From the NCBI RefSeq assembly GCF_900094575.1, contig NZ_FMAE01000003.1, positions 620,001 through 684,000 on the forward strand: DNA of 64,000 nt, in the 5' to 3' direction. The position numbers and the translations under genes are program-made. This DNA is from Bradyrhizobium yuanmingense. Its GTDB lineage: Bacteria > Pseudomonadota > Alphaproteobacteria > Rhizobiales > Xanthobacteraceae. The notes beneath the pieces are model-generated. The model saw only the letters and a program-made list of their open reading frames with translations, did no database searches and was not told where the DNA came from. Below are positions 56,683-64,000 of this stretch, piece by piece (positions within the stretch are counted from its first letter, which is position 1; the number at the start of each line of letters is the position of its first letter).

Positions 56683-58266
56683 TCACACTCTGATGTCGAC
56701 GCCGCTGCTCGATCCGAGCATGCGGCCATAGCCGCGCCCGATGGGCGCCGTGGAAACGCTGTCGTCCTCGCTGATGATCAGGCGGCGGGCATTGCCGCCA
56801 TTGTCGTTGTTCTGGCCCGAGTGCTGGCCCGATGAATTCTGGTCGCGCAGGCTGAAGGACAAGCCGTTGCTGCCGGTCTTGAAGCCGGCATCGTCGAGCG
56901 CGCGCTGCAATTGCGGCGCGTCCTGACGCAGCATCTGCAGCGTCTCCGGCTTCTCGACGGTGAGATGCGAGGTGACGTTGCCGGCGCGGTCGACGTTGAT
57001 GCGCACGTCGATGCGGCCGAGCTCGGCCGGATCGAGGCTGATGTCGAACCGCGACTTGCCGGACCGAATGGCGGCTGCGATCTCGATCGGGATGCCGCTG
57101 ATCGGCACCGCCGTAGTGTGGGTCGCCGCGGTCGCGGTGAGCGTCGCGGTTGATGCTGTCGCGGCCGAGGTCGCATTCGTCAGCGGCGCCTGCACGGTAG
57201 AAGCGGCCTGCGCGCTGGTATCCGTCGGAGCGATCGTGGCTTGCGGGCCGGCATGCGCCGGCGCGGCCGACGTGGCCTGGGCCGGATCGGCGGCGCGGTC
57301 GGCGGGGCCCGCCTTGGCGTCGGTCGCGACGCTATCGGGCTGCGGCTTGACGCCTTGCGCATGCGCGGCGCTGGCGGGTGCCTGCGCCGTGGCGAGGTTC
57401 GTCTTGCCGGTGTCCTGGCCGATATTCGAGATGTCGGTCTGGGCTTGCGCTGTGGCGGCATCCTTGAACGCGGTCTTGGGCGTGCCCTGGCTGACCGCGG
57501 CGATCAGTCCGCCACCAGCTTTTCCATCGGTCGAGGCGGTCTCGGTCGTGCCGGCCGCGGCCTCGCCGAGCGTCGTCGTGGTCTCGGCATCGACCTCGGC
57601 GCCTGCGGCCTTGGCGCTCGCCGTGGCGGTATCGGTCTTGGTGCCGGCGATCTGGGCCGCGATGGAGGCGCTGGCGGCAAGACCTGCCGCGGCGATCGCG
57701 AGCGGCGCGGCGGCGGCATCGCCAGCCTGGTTCGCAGCTGCATTCGGGTCGATCGGGACGACCGGCGCGGCAACGATGATTCCAAGATCGGGCAGGGCGG
57801 TCTGCGTCGTCGCGGACGGCGCGGCGGCAGCCGCCTCGACGGCGGCGGTGAGGACCTCGGTGCCATCAGTCGCGTCGCTCTCGGGCTCGTCGGATTTGTC
57901 GGCCGATTTGGCGTCGGCCGTCTCGGACTTGTCTTTGACTTTGTCTACGTCCTTGGTCGGATCGCTGGGCGCCTCGCCCCTGTCATTCTCCGCAGGCGCA
58001 GACGCCTCGGTGTCGTCGCTCGCCTTGCTCTGCGAAGGTTGGTCCGTGGAAGAGGTGTCGCGCGACGGCCGCTCGGCCGCCGGGGAGGACGAGCTCTGCT
58101 CGTTCCGGCGCGGTGCGGCGTCCTGCGCGTTGTTGCCGCTGGCCTGCGTGTTGCTGTCGACCAGCGAGCCGAAAGCCTCGCTCGCGGGCGTGTCCTTCGG
58201 GGCTTGCGACCGGGCAGGCTTCTGCTGCGCGCTCTGGATTTGCACGCTTGCCACGACATCTGACAT
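56683..58266 (-). CDS. fliK: Flagellar hook-length control protein FliK
   Basis: A 527-residue protein. The N-terminal 380 residues are a low-complexity ruler region rich in Ala, Thr, Asp and Ser. The C-terminal domain is visible (FDISLDPAELGRIDVRINVDRAGNVTSHLTVEKPETLQMLRQDAPQLQRALDDAGFK). It measures hook length and switches export specificity. The ATG at 58266 (MSDVVAS) is taken; a GTG at 58278 has a better-spaced AAGGGG and is an alternative. Confidence 0.92.
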   Translation of the reverse strand: MSDVVASVQIQSAQQKPARSQAPKDTPASEAFGSLVDSNTQASGNNAQDAAPRRNEQSSSSPAAERPSRDTSSTDQPSQSKASDDTEASAPAENDRGEAPSDPTKDVDKVKDKSETADAKSADKSDEPESDATDGTEVLTAAVEAAAAAPSATTQTALPDLGIIVAAPVVPIDPNAAANQAGDAAAAPLAIAAAGLAASASIAAQIAGTKTDTATASAKAAGAEVDAETTTTLGEAAAGTTETASTDGKAGGGLIAAVSQGTPKTAFKDAATAQAQTDISNIGQDTGKTNLATAQAPASAAHAQGVKPQPDSVATDAKAGPADRAADPAQATSAAPAHAGPQATIAPTDTSAQAASTVQAPLTNATSAATASTATLTATAATHTTAVPISGIPIEIAAAIRSGKSRFDISLDPAELGRIDVRINVDRAGNVTSHLTVEKPETLQMLRQDAPQLQRALDDAGFKTGSNGLSFSLRDQNSSGQHSGQNNDNGGNARRLIISEDDSVSTAPIGRGYGRMLGSSSGVDIRV

Positions 58267-58626
58267 CCGACCGACCACAGGCAACCCCTTGCAAGCAACT
58301 TCGCATCAAGAGGGAGCAAGGAGCGGGCCAGCGTCCCGAACTGAATATTTCAGCAATATAATCAATGATTTGGCGATGTGGGTGCATTGCCGGGCCGCGG
58401 GCTCCGACCCCGCCATTTCTGCCGCCCCGGCAAGAATTGCCCTAAGCGGGGGGCTCGCGTGATTGCTTCACCGGAATGCCGCCTATATTAAAGAGGCTAC
58501 TCTCAGCCGCTTTCGACTTGGGCAGTCGTGCTCTTCGGGAACCAAGGTTCCGGGGGATCGCCGCCGTCCCCCGAGAAAGCAAATCGTGGATTCGCGCGTC
58601 GCCGCCGTCACAACGCTCTAGGACCC
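58267..58626. other. Divergent region between fliK and mnmA
   Basis: 360 bases without a supported gene. A possible mnmA promoter -10 TATATT lies at 58484-58489. The mnmA frame is open upstream from 58528 but that part has no sequence resembling the family. No sigma-54 site for fliK was found. Confidence 0.4.
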
Positions 58627-59808
58627 ATGCTCAACAGTCTGGATCTCGAAGGCCGTCCCGAGGACACCAGGGTCGTCGTTGCCATGTCGGGCGGCGTCGA
58701 TTCCTCGACGACGGCTGCGTTGCTGAAGGCTGAGGGCTACGACGTCGTCGGCATCACGCTGCAGCTCTACGACCATGGCGCGGCCACCCACCGCAAGGGC
58801 GCCTGCTGCGCCGGCCAGGACATCCACGACGCCCGCGACGTCGCGGCCAAGCTCGGCATTCCCCATTACGTGCTCGACTACGAGGACCGCTTCCGCGAGT
58901 CCGTCATCGACAATTTCGCCGATTCTTATGCCCTTGGTGAAACGCCGGTACCCTGCATCGAGTGCAACCGCAGCGTCAAATTCCGCGACCTCTTGAAGAC
59001 CGCGCGCGAGCTCGGCGCCCGAGCGCTCGCCACCGGCCATTACGTCGCCTCGCGCCGTCGGGGCGACGGCTCGCGCGCGCTGGTCTGCGCGGCCGACGCC
59101 GATCGCGACCAGAGCTATTTCCTGTTCGCGACCACGCAGGAACAGCTCGACTTCCTGCGCTTTCCGCTCGGCGACATGACCAAGCCCGAGACGCGCGAGC
59201 TCGCGCGCCGCTTCGACCTCGCGGTCGCCGACAAGCACGACAGCCAGGACATCTGCTTCGTGCCGACCGGCCGCTACACCGACATCATCACGCGCCTGCG
59301 CCCCAATGCGATGGACCCCGGCGACATCGTCGATCTCGAGGGCCGCGTGCTCGGCCGGCACAACGGCATCGCCAATTTCACCGTCGGCCAGCGCCGCGGC
59401 CTCGGCATCGCAGCCCATGCGCCGCTGTTCGTGGTGCGGCTGGACGCGGCGACCCGCCGCGTCGTGGTCGGCCCGCGCGATGCGCTGAAGATGCACCGCA
59501 TCGCACTTCGCGACGTCAACTGGATCGGCGACGGCGACATCGACCGCGCCATCGGAAGCGGCCTCGAAATGTTCGTGCGCGTGCGCTCCACCCGCAGTCC
59601 GCAGCCGGCCTGGCTGCGCGGCAGCAATGGCCGTTACGAGGTCGAGCTCGTCGCCGGCGAAGAGGGCGTCTCGCCGGGACAGGCCTGCGTGTTCTACGAC
59701 GCGCCCGGCGGCCAGGCCCGGGTGCTCGGCGGCGGCTTCATCCAGAGCGCCGCGGCCAAGGTCGGCACGGGCACATCGCGCCCGCTCGCGGAAGCCGTGC
59801 GCGGCTGA
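58627..59808 (+). CDS. mnmA: tRNA-specific 2-thiouridylase MnmA
   Basis: A 393-residue enzyme that puts sulfur on U34 of tRNA for Lys, Glu and Gln. The PP-loop is [18 protein letters not shown] near residue 20. The catalytic cysteines are in [13 protein letters not shown] and [12 protein letters not shown]. The start at 58627 (MLNSLDLEG) is usual for related proteins; the in-frame extension to 58528 is not used. Confidence 0.96.
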   Translation: MLNSLDLEGRPEDTRVVVAMSGGVDSSTTAALLKAEGYDVVGITLQLYDHGAATHRKGACCAGQDIHDARDVAAKLGIPHYVLDYEDRFRESVIDNFADSYALGETPVPCIECNRSVKFRDLLKTARELGARALATGHYVASRRRGDGSRALVCAADADRDQSYFLFATTQEQLDFLRFPLGDMTKPETRELARRFDLAVADKHDSQDICFVPTGRYTDIITRLRPNAMDPGDIVDLEGRVLGRHNGIANFTVGQRRGLGIAAHAPLFVVRLDAATRRVVVGPRDALKMHRIALRDVNWIGDGDIDRAIGSGLEMFVRVRSTRSPQPAWLRGSNGRYEVELVAGEEGVSPGQACVFYDAPGGQARVLGGGFIQSAAAKVGTGTSRPLAEAVRG

Positions 59809-59848
59809 TCATGAAATTGGATCGCACTCTCGCGACACCGGAAGTGCG

Positions 59849-59977
59849 CTCCCTCTCCCGCCTGCGGGAGAGGGTTGGGGAGAGGGTGCTTCCGCAATGG
59901 GATACTCCCGATGCGGAGAGAACCCTCACCCGCCACGCTCTTGCGAGCGTGTCGACCTCTCCCGCACGCGGGAGAGG
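59849..59977. repeat. Intergenic repeat, family C copy 2
   Basis: CTCCCTCTCCCGCCTGCGGG on the left and a matching CTCTCCCGCACGCGGGAGAG on the right, with GAGAGGGT / ACCCTC and GCTCTTGCGAGCG hairpins inside. Confidence 0.82.
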
Positions 59978-60055
59978 CTCCAGACCGCGCGCGGGGAAAG
60001 ATCCGTTCTCACCAACAAACACACCTTAGAGAATCTTCGCGCAAGGGCAGGGGGC

Positions 60056-60694
60056 ATGGCAGCAGACATCTCGCGGGCCGGGGTCGAGAAGGCCTATGGC
60101 CGCTGGGCGCCGGTCTATGATCTCGTGTTCGGCAAGGTGTTCGACGCCGGCCGGCAGTCGACCATCGCCGAGGCCGACCGCATCGGCGGCCGCGTCCTCG
60201 ACGTCGGCGTCGGCACCGGTCTTTCGCTCTCCGAATACGCGCGCACCACGAAGGTCTGCGGCGTCGACATCTCCGAGCCGATGCTGCGCAAGGCGCAGGC
60301 GCGTGTCCGGAGCTTACGTCTCTCCAATGTCGAAGTGCTCTCGGTGATGGATGCGAAGAACCTCGCCTTCCCCGACAATTTCTTCGACGCGGTGGTGGCG
60401 CAATATGTCATCACCGCCGTGCCCGATCCCGAAGGCACGCTCGACGAGTTCATGCGCGTGCTTAAGTCAGGCGGCGAGCTGATCCTGGTCAATCACATCG
60501 GCGCGGAGAGCGGTCCTCGCAAGCTGTTCGAGCTCGCTTTCGCGCCCATCGCCCGCCGTCTCGGCTGGCGCCCGGAATTCCCGTGGGCCCGCCTCGAGGG
60601 CTGGGCCGCAAGGCACGGCGGCGTCGCGCTCACCGAGCGCCGTCCCATGCCGCCGATGGGCCATTTCTCGCTGATCCGCTACCGCAAATCGTGA
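60056..60694 (+). CDS. pmtA: SAM-dependent methyltransferase, phospholipid N-methyltransferase (PmtA)-like
   Basis: A 212-residue class I methyltransferase. The N-terminus VEKAYGRWAPVYDLVFGKVFDAGR and the SAM motif GRVLDVGVGTGLSLSEYA resemble the Rhodobacter-type PmtA that methylates phosphatidylethanolamine towards phosphatidylcholine. Later motifs are DISEPMLRKA, VMDAKNLAFPDNFFDAVVAQYV and GGELILVNHIG. ATG at 60056 gives the usual N-terminus. Several PmtA paralogs exist in such genomes, so the exact substrate step is not certain. Confidence 0.78.
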   Translation: MAADISRAGVEKAYGRWAPVYDLVFGKVFDAGRQSTIAEADRIGGRVLDVGVGTGLSLSEYARTTKVCGVDISEPMLRKAQARVRSLRLSNVEVLSVMDAKNLAFPDNFFDAVVAQYVITAVPDPEGTLDEFMRVLKSGGELILVNHIGAESGPRKLFELAFAPIARRLGWRPEFPWARLEGWAARHGGVALTERRPMPPMGHFSLIRYRKS

Positions 60695-60740
60695 TTGCGA
60701 GCCGCGGGAACAGGGGGCCTCGCGCGCGCGTTTCCTTCCC

Positions 60741-61094
60741 ATGCGCACGACAAACCTCATTCTCGCGGGCCTCCTGATCGCCGCCTCAGGCACAGCGATC
60801 GCGCAGGCCCCGCCCGCCCCGGCGACGCCGCCGCAAGCGACCGCGCCGCCATCCCCGCAACGCGCCGCCGGCTGTGCCCCATCCGATCGGCTGGCCACCA
60901 CCCCGGAAGGCACCACCACCGGCCAGTCCCGGGAACCGCTCGGCGACAAGCTCGCCAAGACGGACGGCGTGCTCTGCCCACCCGCGGGCGTCGATCCCGA
61001 TATGCACGCCCCGGCCCCCAGCACTGACAGCAACACCCCGGTGATCCCGCCCCCCGGCAGCCCCGGCGGCGACCCCAATGTGAGGCCGAAATAA
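60741..61094 (+). CDS. Secreted proline-rich small protein
   Basis: A 117-residue protein with a signal peptide (MRTTNLILAGLLIAASGTAIAQ). The mature part is rich in Pro, Ala and Thr, with two cysteines (GCAPSD and VLCPPAG). The section LATTPEGTTTGQSREPLGDKLAKTDGVLCPP is the most conserved-looking. Function unknown; periplasmic or secreted. Confidence 0.7.
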   Translation: MRTTNLILAGLLIAASGTAIAQAPPAPATPPQATAPPSPQRAAGCAPSDRLATTPEGTTTGQSREPLGDKLAKTDGVLCPPAGVDPDMHAPAPSTDSNTPVIPPPGSPGGDPNVRPK

Positions 61095-61109
61095 GGGCTG
61101 CTTTCCTCG

Positions 61110-61160
61110 CCTCTCCCCGCCGGGGAGAGGCCGGAATCCGCGCGACGCGCGGATTTCGGG
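61110..61160. repeat. Double hairpin, family C-like
   Basis: CCTCTCCCCGCCGGGGAGAG (61110-61129) is a near-perfect palindrome, followed by CCGGAATCCGCGCG / CGCGCGGATTTCGGG (about 61131-61160). It lies 15 bases after the secreted-protein gene and may act as its terminator. Confidence 0.6.
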
Positions 61161-61265
61161 TGAGGGGGACCCTCCACGAGTCCGGCCTCGACATTCGGCA
61201 ATCGAGCGCCGAAATCGTCCTCTTCTCGCCGACTTGTCCCGCCGACCTTGTCCGCCGAAGCTTTA

Positions 61266-61297
61266 GCGAAGGCGGAAGCCTCGGCGAAGGCGGAAGC
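61266..61297. repeat. Short tandem repeat upstream of the tRNA promoter
   Basis: GCGAAGGCGGAAGC occurs at 61266-61279 and again at 61284-61297, with an 18-base period. The flanks GAAGCTTTAGCG and GAAGCTTTTAGCG also echo each other. It lies just upstream of the tRNA promoter. Confidence 0.6.
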
Positions 61298-61305
61298 TTT
61301 TAGCG

Positions 61306-61334
61306 TTGACTTACCCCCGCCCCCTTCCTTATAT
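61306..61334 (+). promoter_or_regulatory. Sigma-70 promoter of tRNA-Met
   Basis: TTGACT (61306-61311), a 17-base spacer and TTATAT (61329-61334). The start of transcription would be near 61341, about 40 bases before the tRNA. Confidence 0.75.
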
Positions 61335-61381
61335 GCCGCGCGTTCGCGAGATCGGCCTCAAATCGCCGCCGCGATCCCTGT

Positions 61382-61458
61382 GGCGGGGTAGCTCAGCTGG
61401 TTAGAGCACGGGAATCATAATCCTGGGGTCGGGGGTTCGAGTCCCTCCCCCGCTACCA
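61382..61458 (+). tRNA. tRNA-Met (CAT), elongator type
   Basis: 77 bases including encoded CCA. The acceptor stem is GGCGGGG with CCCCGCT, the D-arm GCTCAGCTGGTTAGAGC, the anticodon loop has CAT at 61416-61418, and the T-arm is GGGGGTTCGAGTCCCTCCC. The GTAGCTCAG..TGGTTAGAGCAC..TCATAAT pattern matches elongator tRNA-Met rather than initiator or Ile2. It is intact despite the insertion next to its 3' end. Confidence 0.95.
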
Positions 61459-63076
61459 CCTTTCCCCACACTCCTCTGACGTGGTTTGGATAGGCCTTTT
61501 CCCCGAGCAGGGCGTTTAGCCGGCCCGCTATCTCCACGGCTACGCCACCTGGGCGTCGTCCTGGATCGCGGAACACAGTGACCGTCTCGACCAGGTCTCT
61601 GATGGCTTCTGCGGCCTCTCCGTCACCCGCACTGACACCTTTGCCCAGTGCTTCTTCAAGCCGACCGAGTTGCTCCTCATATCGTTTGAGGATGGCCGGA
61701 TGCAGCGCGACTTCCTTTGGGGCGGGTGGCTCACTCTGCAACTCCTCAGATATCCGCTTTCGTTCGGCATCTAAGGCAGTCGATCGCGGTCCGAGAACGG
61801 ATGGATCGCCATGTCCTTTCGCGATCGCATCCACCAGTCGTTCGATTTCCCGGTTTAATTGCCCATGCTGCTGCTCAAGGCGCTGCCGTTTTGCATGTGA
61901 TGTGGCTGCGAGGCGCTTCCGCTCCTCGAGATACGTGCGTACGTATTCTGAGATAACTTTCGGCGCGCGCAATTCGGCCTTTAGACCGTTGAGGACTGCA
62001 CTTTCGACCGTATCCAAATAGAAAGTCTTGGCGTCCGGACACGTGCCGCTCTCTGTCGCCGCCGAGCAGCGAATGCGAACACGCCCTGATTTGTCGCGCC
62101 CATTGGTTGCCATGCCCGAGCCGCACGAGCCGCAACGGAGCAGGCCAGATAGCATCCGACGAGGCCGGCGTTGATGGCTGGGGTGGGTGTGACTGCGCTC
62201 CTCTTTGCGTTGCTGAGCAGCTGCGAATAGCTCTGGATTGACAATTGCAAGGTGCGGAACTTCAGCCACCTGCCAGTCACTCTTACGATTTGGTCGTGAC
62301 AGTCGCTTTCCCGAGTCGGGATCTTTCACCATCCTGACCTTGTTCCAGACGAGGCGCCCTACATAAAGCTCGTTCTGCAGAATGCCGGCACCCCTCCCGA
62401 GATTGCCATTGATAGTTGACGCATTCCATGCCCGCCCTCGCGGAGGTGATACCCTCTCCTTGTTGAGATCGTGCGCGATTTCACGAGGCGTCCGACCGTC
62501 CACGTATTCCTGGAAGATGCGCCGGATCATCTCTGCCTCGGCCTCGACGATGACTCGTTCGCCGCTCTTTCCGGCGACCGCGGCGTATCCGTATGTGAGG
62601 CCACCTCCAGCCAAACCTTGCTTGACCCGACCTGCTTGGCCACGCCGCACCTTGTGCGCGTTGTCTTCACGATAGAGTTGTCCGACCAGGCCGCGAAGAC
62701 CGACCAGCACAGTGTTAACGACGCCTTCGTGGACCGCCCGGATCTCGATGCCGAGAAAAGATAGTCGCTTATGGATACCCGCGAGGTCTTCCATGTCGCG
62801 AGAGAGGCGGTCGAGCGCTTCAACGATCACTACGTCAAAGGATCTCTCCCGCGCTTGGTCCAACATCCGCAGAAGGCCTTCGCGTCCCATGACCGAGCCA
62901 CCTGAACGAGCTCGATCTTCATGGGTGCTGATAACCGTTAAGCCTTCGCGCTCTGCATAGCTTTGACAAAGTGAAAGCTGATCTTCAATCGAACGCTCGT
63001 TCTGAAGATCGGTTGAGAATCGAGCATAGATCGTCGCTCTCTTCCTTGACTCTTCGATCGACGAGCTCTCTTTCAT
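61415..63076 (-). CDS. Large serine recombinase, C-terminus read through tRNA-Met
   Basis: A 553-residue site-specific recombinase. The resolvase domain starts RATIYARFSTDLQNERSIEDQ with the catalytic serine at residue 21, followed by VVIVEALDRLSRDMEDL. A recombinase domain has PREIAHDLNKERVSPPRGRAWNASTI. The zinc ribbon is LLRCGSCGSGMATNG..CSAATESGTC. A coiled-coil segment follows, and the end VVAGEGLEPPTPGL is antisense to the tRNA; TGA falls at 61415-61417. The start at 63076 has GAGGGAAG upstream. It probably catalyses integration of the element to the right. Confidence 0.93.
   Translation of the reverse strand: MKESSSIEESRKRATIYARFSTDLQNERSIEDQLSLCQSYAEREGLTVISTHEDRARSGGSVMGREGLLRMLDQARERSFDVVIVEALDRLSRDMEDLAGIHKRLSFLGIEIRAVHEGVVNTVLVGLRGLVGQLYREDNAHKVRRGQAGRVKQGLAGGGLTYGYAAVAGKSGERVIVEAEAEMIRRIFQEYVDGRTPREIAHDLNKERVSPPRGRAWNASTINGNLGRGAGILQNELYVGRLVWNKVRMVKDPDSGKRLSRPNRKSDWQVAEVPHLAIVNPELFAAAQQRKEERSHTHPSHQRRPRRMLSGLLRCGSCGSGMATNGRDKSGRVRIRCSAATESGTCPDAKTFYLDTVESAVLNGLKAELRAPKVISEYVRTYLEERKRLAATSHAKRQRLEQQHGQLNREIERLVDAIAKGHGDPSVLGPRSTALDAERKRISEELQSEPPAPKEVALHPAILKRYEEQLGRLEEALGKGVSAGDGEAAEAIRDLVETVTVFRDPGRRPGGVAVEIAGRLNALLGEKAYPNHVRGVWGKVVAGEGLEPPTPGL
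61416..61458. other. Putative attachment-site core (attL) in tRNA-Met 3' half
   Basis: The recombinase gene runs into this part of the tRNA and stops at the anticodon. The 3' half of a tRNA is a classic integration target and is kept intact on insertion. The other copy should lie beyond 64000; none is seen between 61459 and 64000. Confidence 0.5.
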
Positions 63077-63868
63077 GATCTTCCCTCGCAGCCAGACGAG
63101 CAAGTACGCGCGCAAGGCGTAAGATCGCCTTGTCTGGATTCGTCTGCAAGGACAATTTGCGATGCGCATCCTGCACGATTGAACCTCTAGGTCATCGCGC
63201 AACTCAACGAGGTGCACGCACCTGCGCTGGCGCCATTCCACAAAATGTCGGCGTTGGTGATCATCCAGAGCATCATGCTCTGGCGGTGCCTAAGCGGAAC
63301 GGCCGCTATGAGCTCGTCGTGTAATTGGATGCCGCGGCGAAGAAAAAGGGATGCAGCTCGGAAGGCATTCGCCCGCCGAAGTGTGCACTGCTAGCAAGTG
63401 TTACGTCCAGCTCTTTGTACGTGGCTAGATTCTGGGGCGAGAATCCGGCACCGTCACCAACAGACTGTGACCAGCTATTGATCTCATTGCTATTTTTGGC
63501 CAGAAATAAACCTGCAACCAGACCGTTATGAGCGGGAAGGGGTCGCGGGAGGACACTGAAAATATTGATGAATTTGGTGAAGATTGGTAGCGTTCGTTCG
63601 CGTTCTGTTACGCCGTAGCGTTGGTTATTGGTTGGTTGGAGAACGCGACGTGGCGTTAGTGCAGCTCTATAGAGTGGCGTTCATGCATTTCACTCAACAG
63701 ATCAAAGCTTGCTTGCCATGTGGAACAGCATTCAGCGGCAAGTAGCGGCAGACGAGGCAGGGGCGGTCGGTACCGCTTTATCGGGGCAAATGTCCGCGCC
63801 TATGCTGGACAGCTTCAAACCGAGCTAGAGTCACGCAAGCCGCGGTACACGCCGATTCGGTGGCACTG
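63077..63868. other. Gene-poor region inside the element
   Basis: About 790 bases of lower GC than the rest of the window. Several short frames occur but none has a start signal, domain or coding bias strong enough to call. It may hold the recombinase promoter near 63080-63180 and element control signals. Confidence 0.45.
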
Positions 63869-64000
63869 ATGATAAATCGATCGGTGGACGTGCCGCGCGA
63901 TGTGCGGGAGCTTGTTGAAAAGACCATCGACCAAACGGAGAGGGCGTTCTCGTTTTTCTTTGAGCAAGCCAAGCTGCCGGGCAACCTTGCGCTGAACTTC
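63869..64000 (+). CDS. Phasin-like protein (3' end cut off)
   Basis: 44 codons are visible before the window ends: MINRSVDVPRDVRELVEKTIDQTERAFSFFFEQAKLPGN. The VPxxVRELxEKTIDQxExAFxxFF pattern resembles Bradyrhizobium phasins, which coat polyhydroxyalkanoate granules. A GTG at 63860 could also be the start; no strong ribosome-binding site is seen. It is the first cargo candidate after the recombinase. Confidence 0.6.
   Translation, partial: MINRSVDVPRDVRELVEKTIDQTERAFSFFFEQAKLPGNLALNF

Noticed and set aside
63130..63324. 64-residue frame upstream of the recombinase
   Set aside because: It overlaps the likely promoter region, has no start signal and no domain.
61459..64000. A second copy of the tRNA 3' half (attR) within the window
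   Set aside because: Read by eye on both strands; none was found, so the right end must lie beyond the window.

Overview
The window looks like the chromosome of a Bradyrhizobium-type alphaproteobacterium. GC content is high, several families of intergenic inverted repeats typical of that genus recur, a complete periplasmic nitrate reductase operon napEDABC sits behind a perfect FixK/FNR box, and there is a Caulobacter-like flagellar block with FlbD and the CtrA inhibitor SciP. This assignment is inferred from gene content and composition; no database was searched.

Layout: 1-300 is the end of a TonB-like gene. 361-6318 (minus) holds a D-2-hydroxyacid dehydrogenase, a binding-protein-dependent ABC importer without its ATPase, and an exported phytase-like esterase. 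6573-12010 has a chemoreceptor, an orphan tricarboxylate-type binding protein and two paralogous EamA transporters around a small DUF1330 protein. 12433-15349 is purA plus a large membrane-anchored unknown. 15471-19836 is a run of small envelope proteins ending in msrB-msrA. 20084-24431 has an exported TPR-caspase protein, a Tat-exported hydrolase and a Dda/RecD-like helicase. 24698-28871 is napEDABC. 29102-41868 is mostly accessory: a luciferase-like monooxygenase, a four-gene membrane/stress operon (DUF3618, holin-like), an SDR-DoxX fusion with a DUF2269 protein, LysR and LuxR regulators, and several small membrane proteins. 41985-48463 has a P450 and the sulfonate operon ssuA-(28-aa peptide)-ssuD-ssuC-ssuB with a flavin reductase. 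48568-49716 is an M20 peptidase. 49974-58266 is flagellar: fliF-fliG-fliH-fliN-flbD, sciP and fliK-flgD. 58627-61094 has mnmA, a PmtA-like methyltransferase and a small secreted protein. 61382-61458 is tRNA-Met(CAT), and its 3' half is overlapped by a large serine recombinase reading in from the right; the window ends in a truncated phasin-like gene.

How the parts work together: SsuABC imports sulfonates and SsuD desulfonates them with FMNH2 supplied by the adjacent reductase. NapC passes quinol electrons to NapB and NapA, NapD matures NapA, and the FixK box ties the operon to low oxygen. FliF, FliG, FliH and FliN build the motor base, FlbD drives later sigma-54 flagellar genes, and SciP with candidate CtrA sites suggests cell-cycle control. 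The clearest unusual structure is the right end: the recombinase stop codon lies in the tRNA anticodon loop, so about fourteen of its C-terminal residues are read from the antisense strand of the tRNA. This marks the left end of an integrated element whose other end is outside the window.
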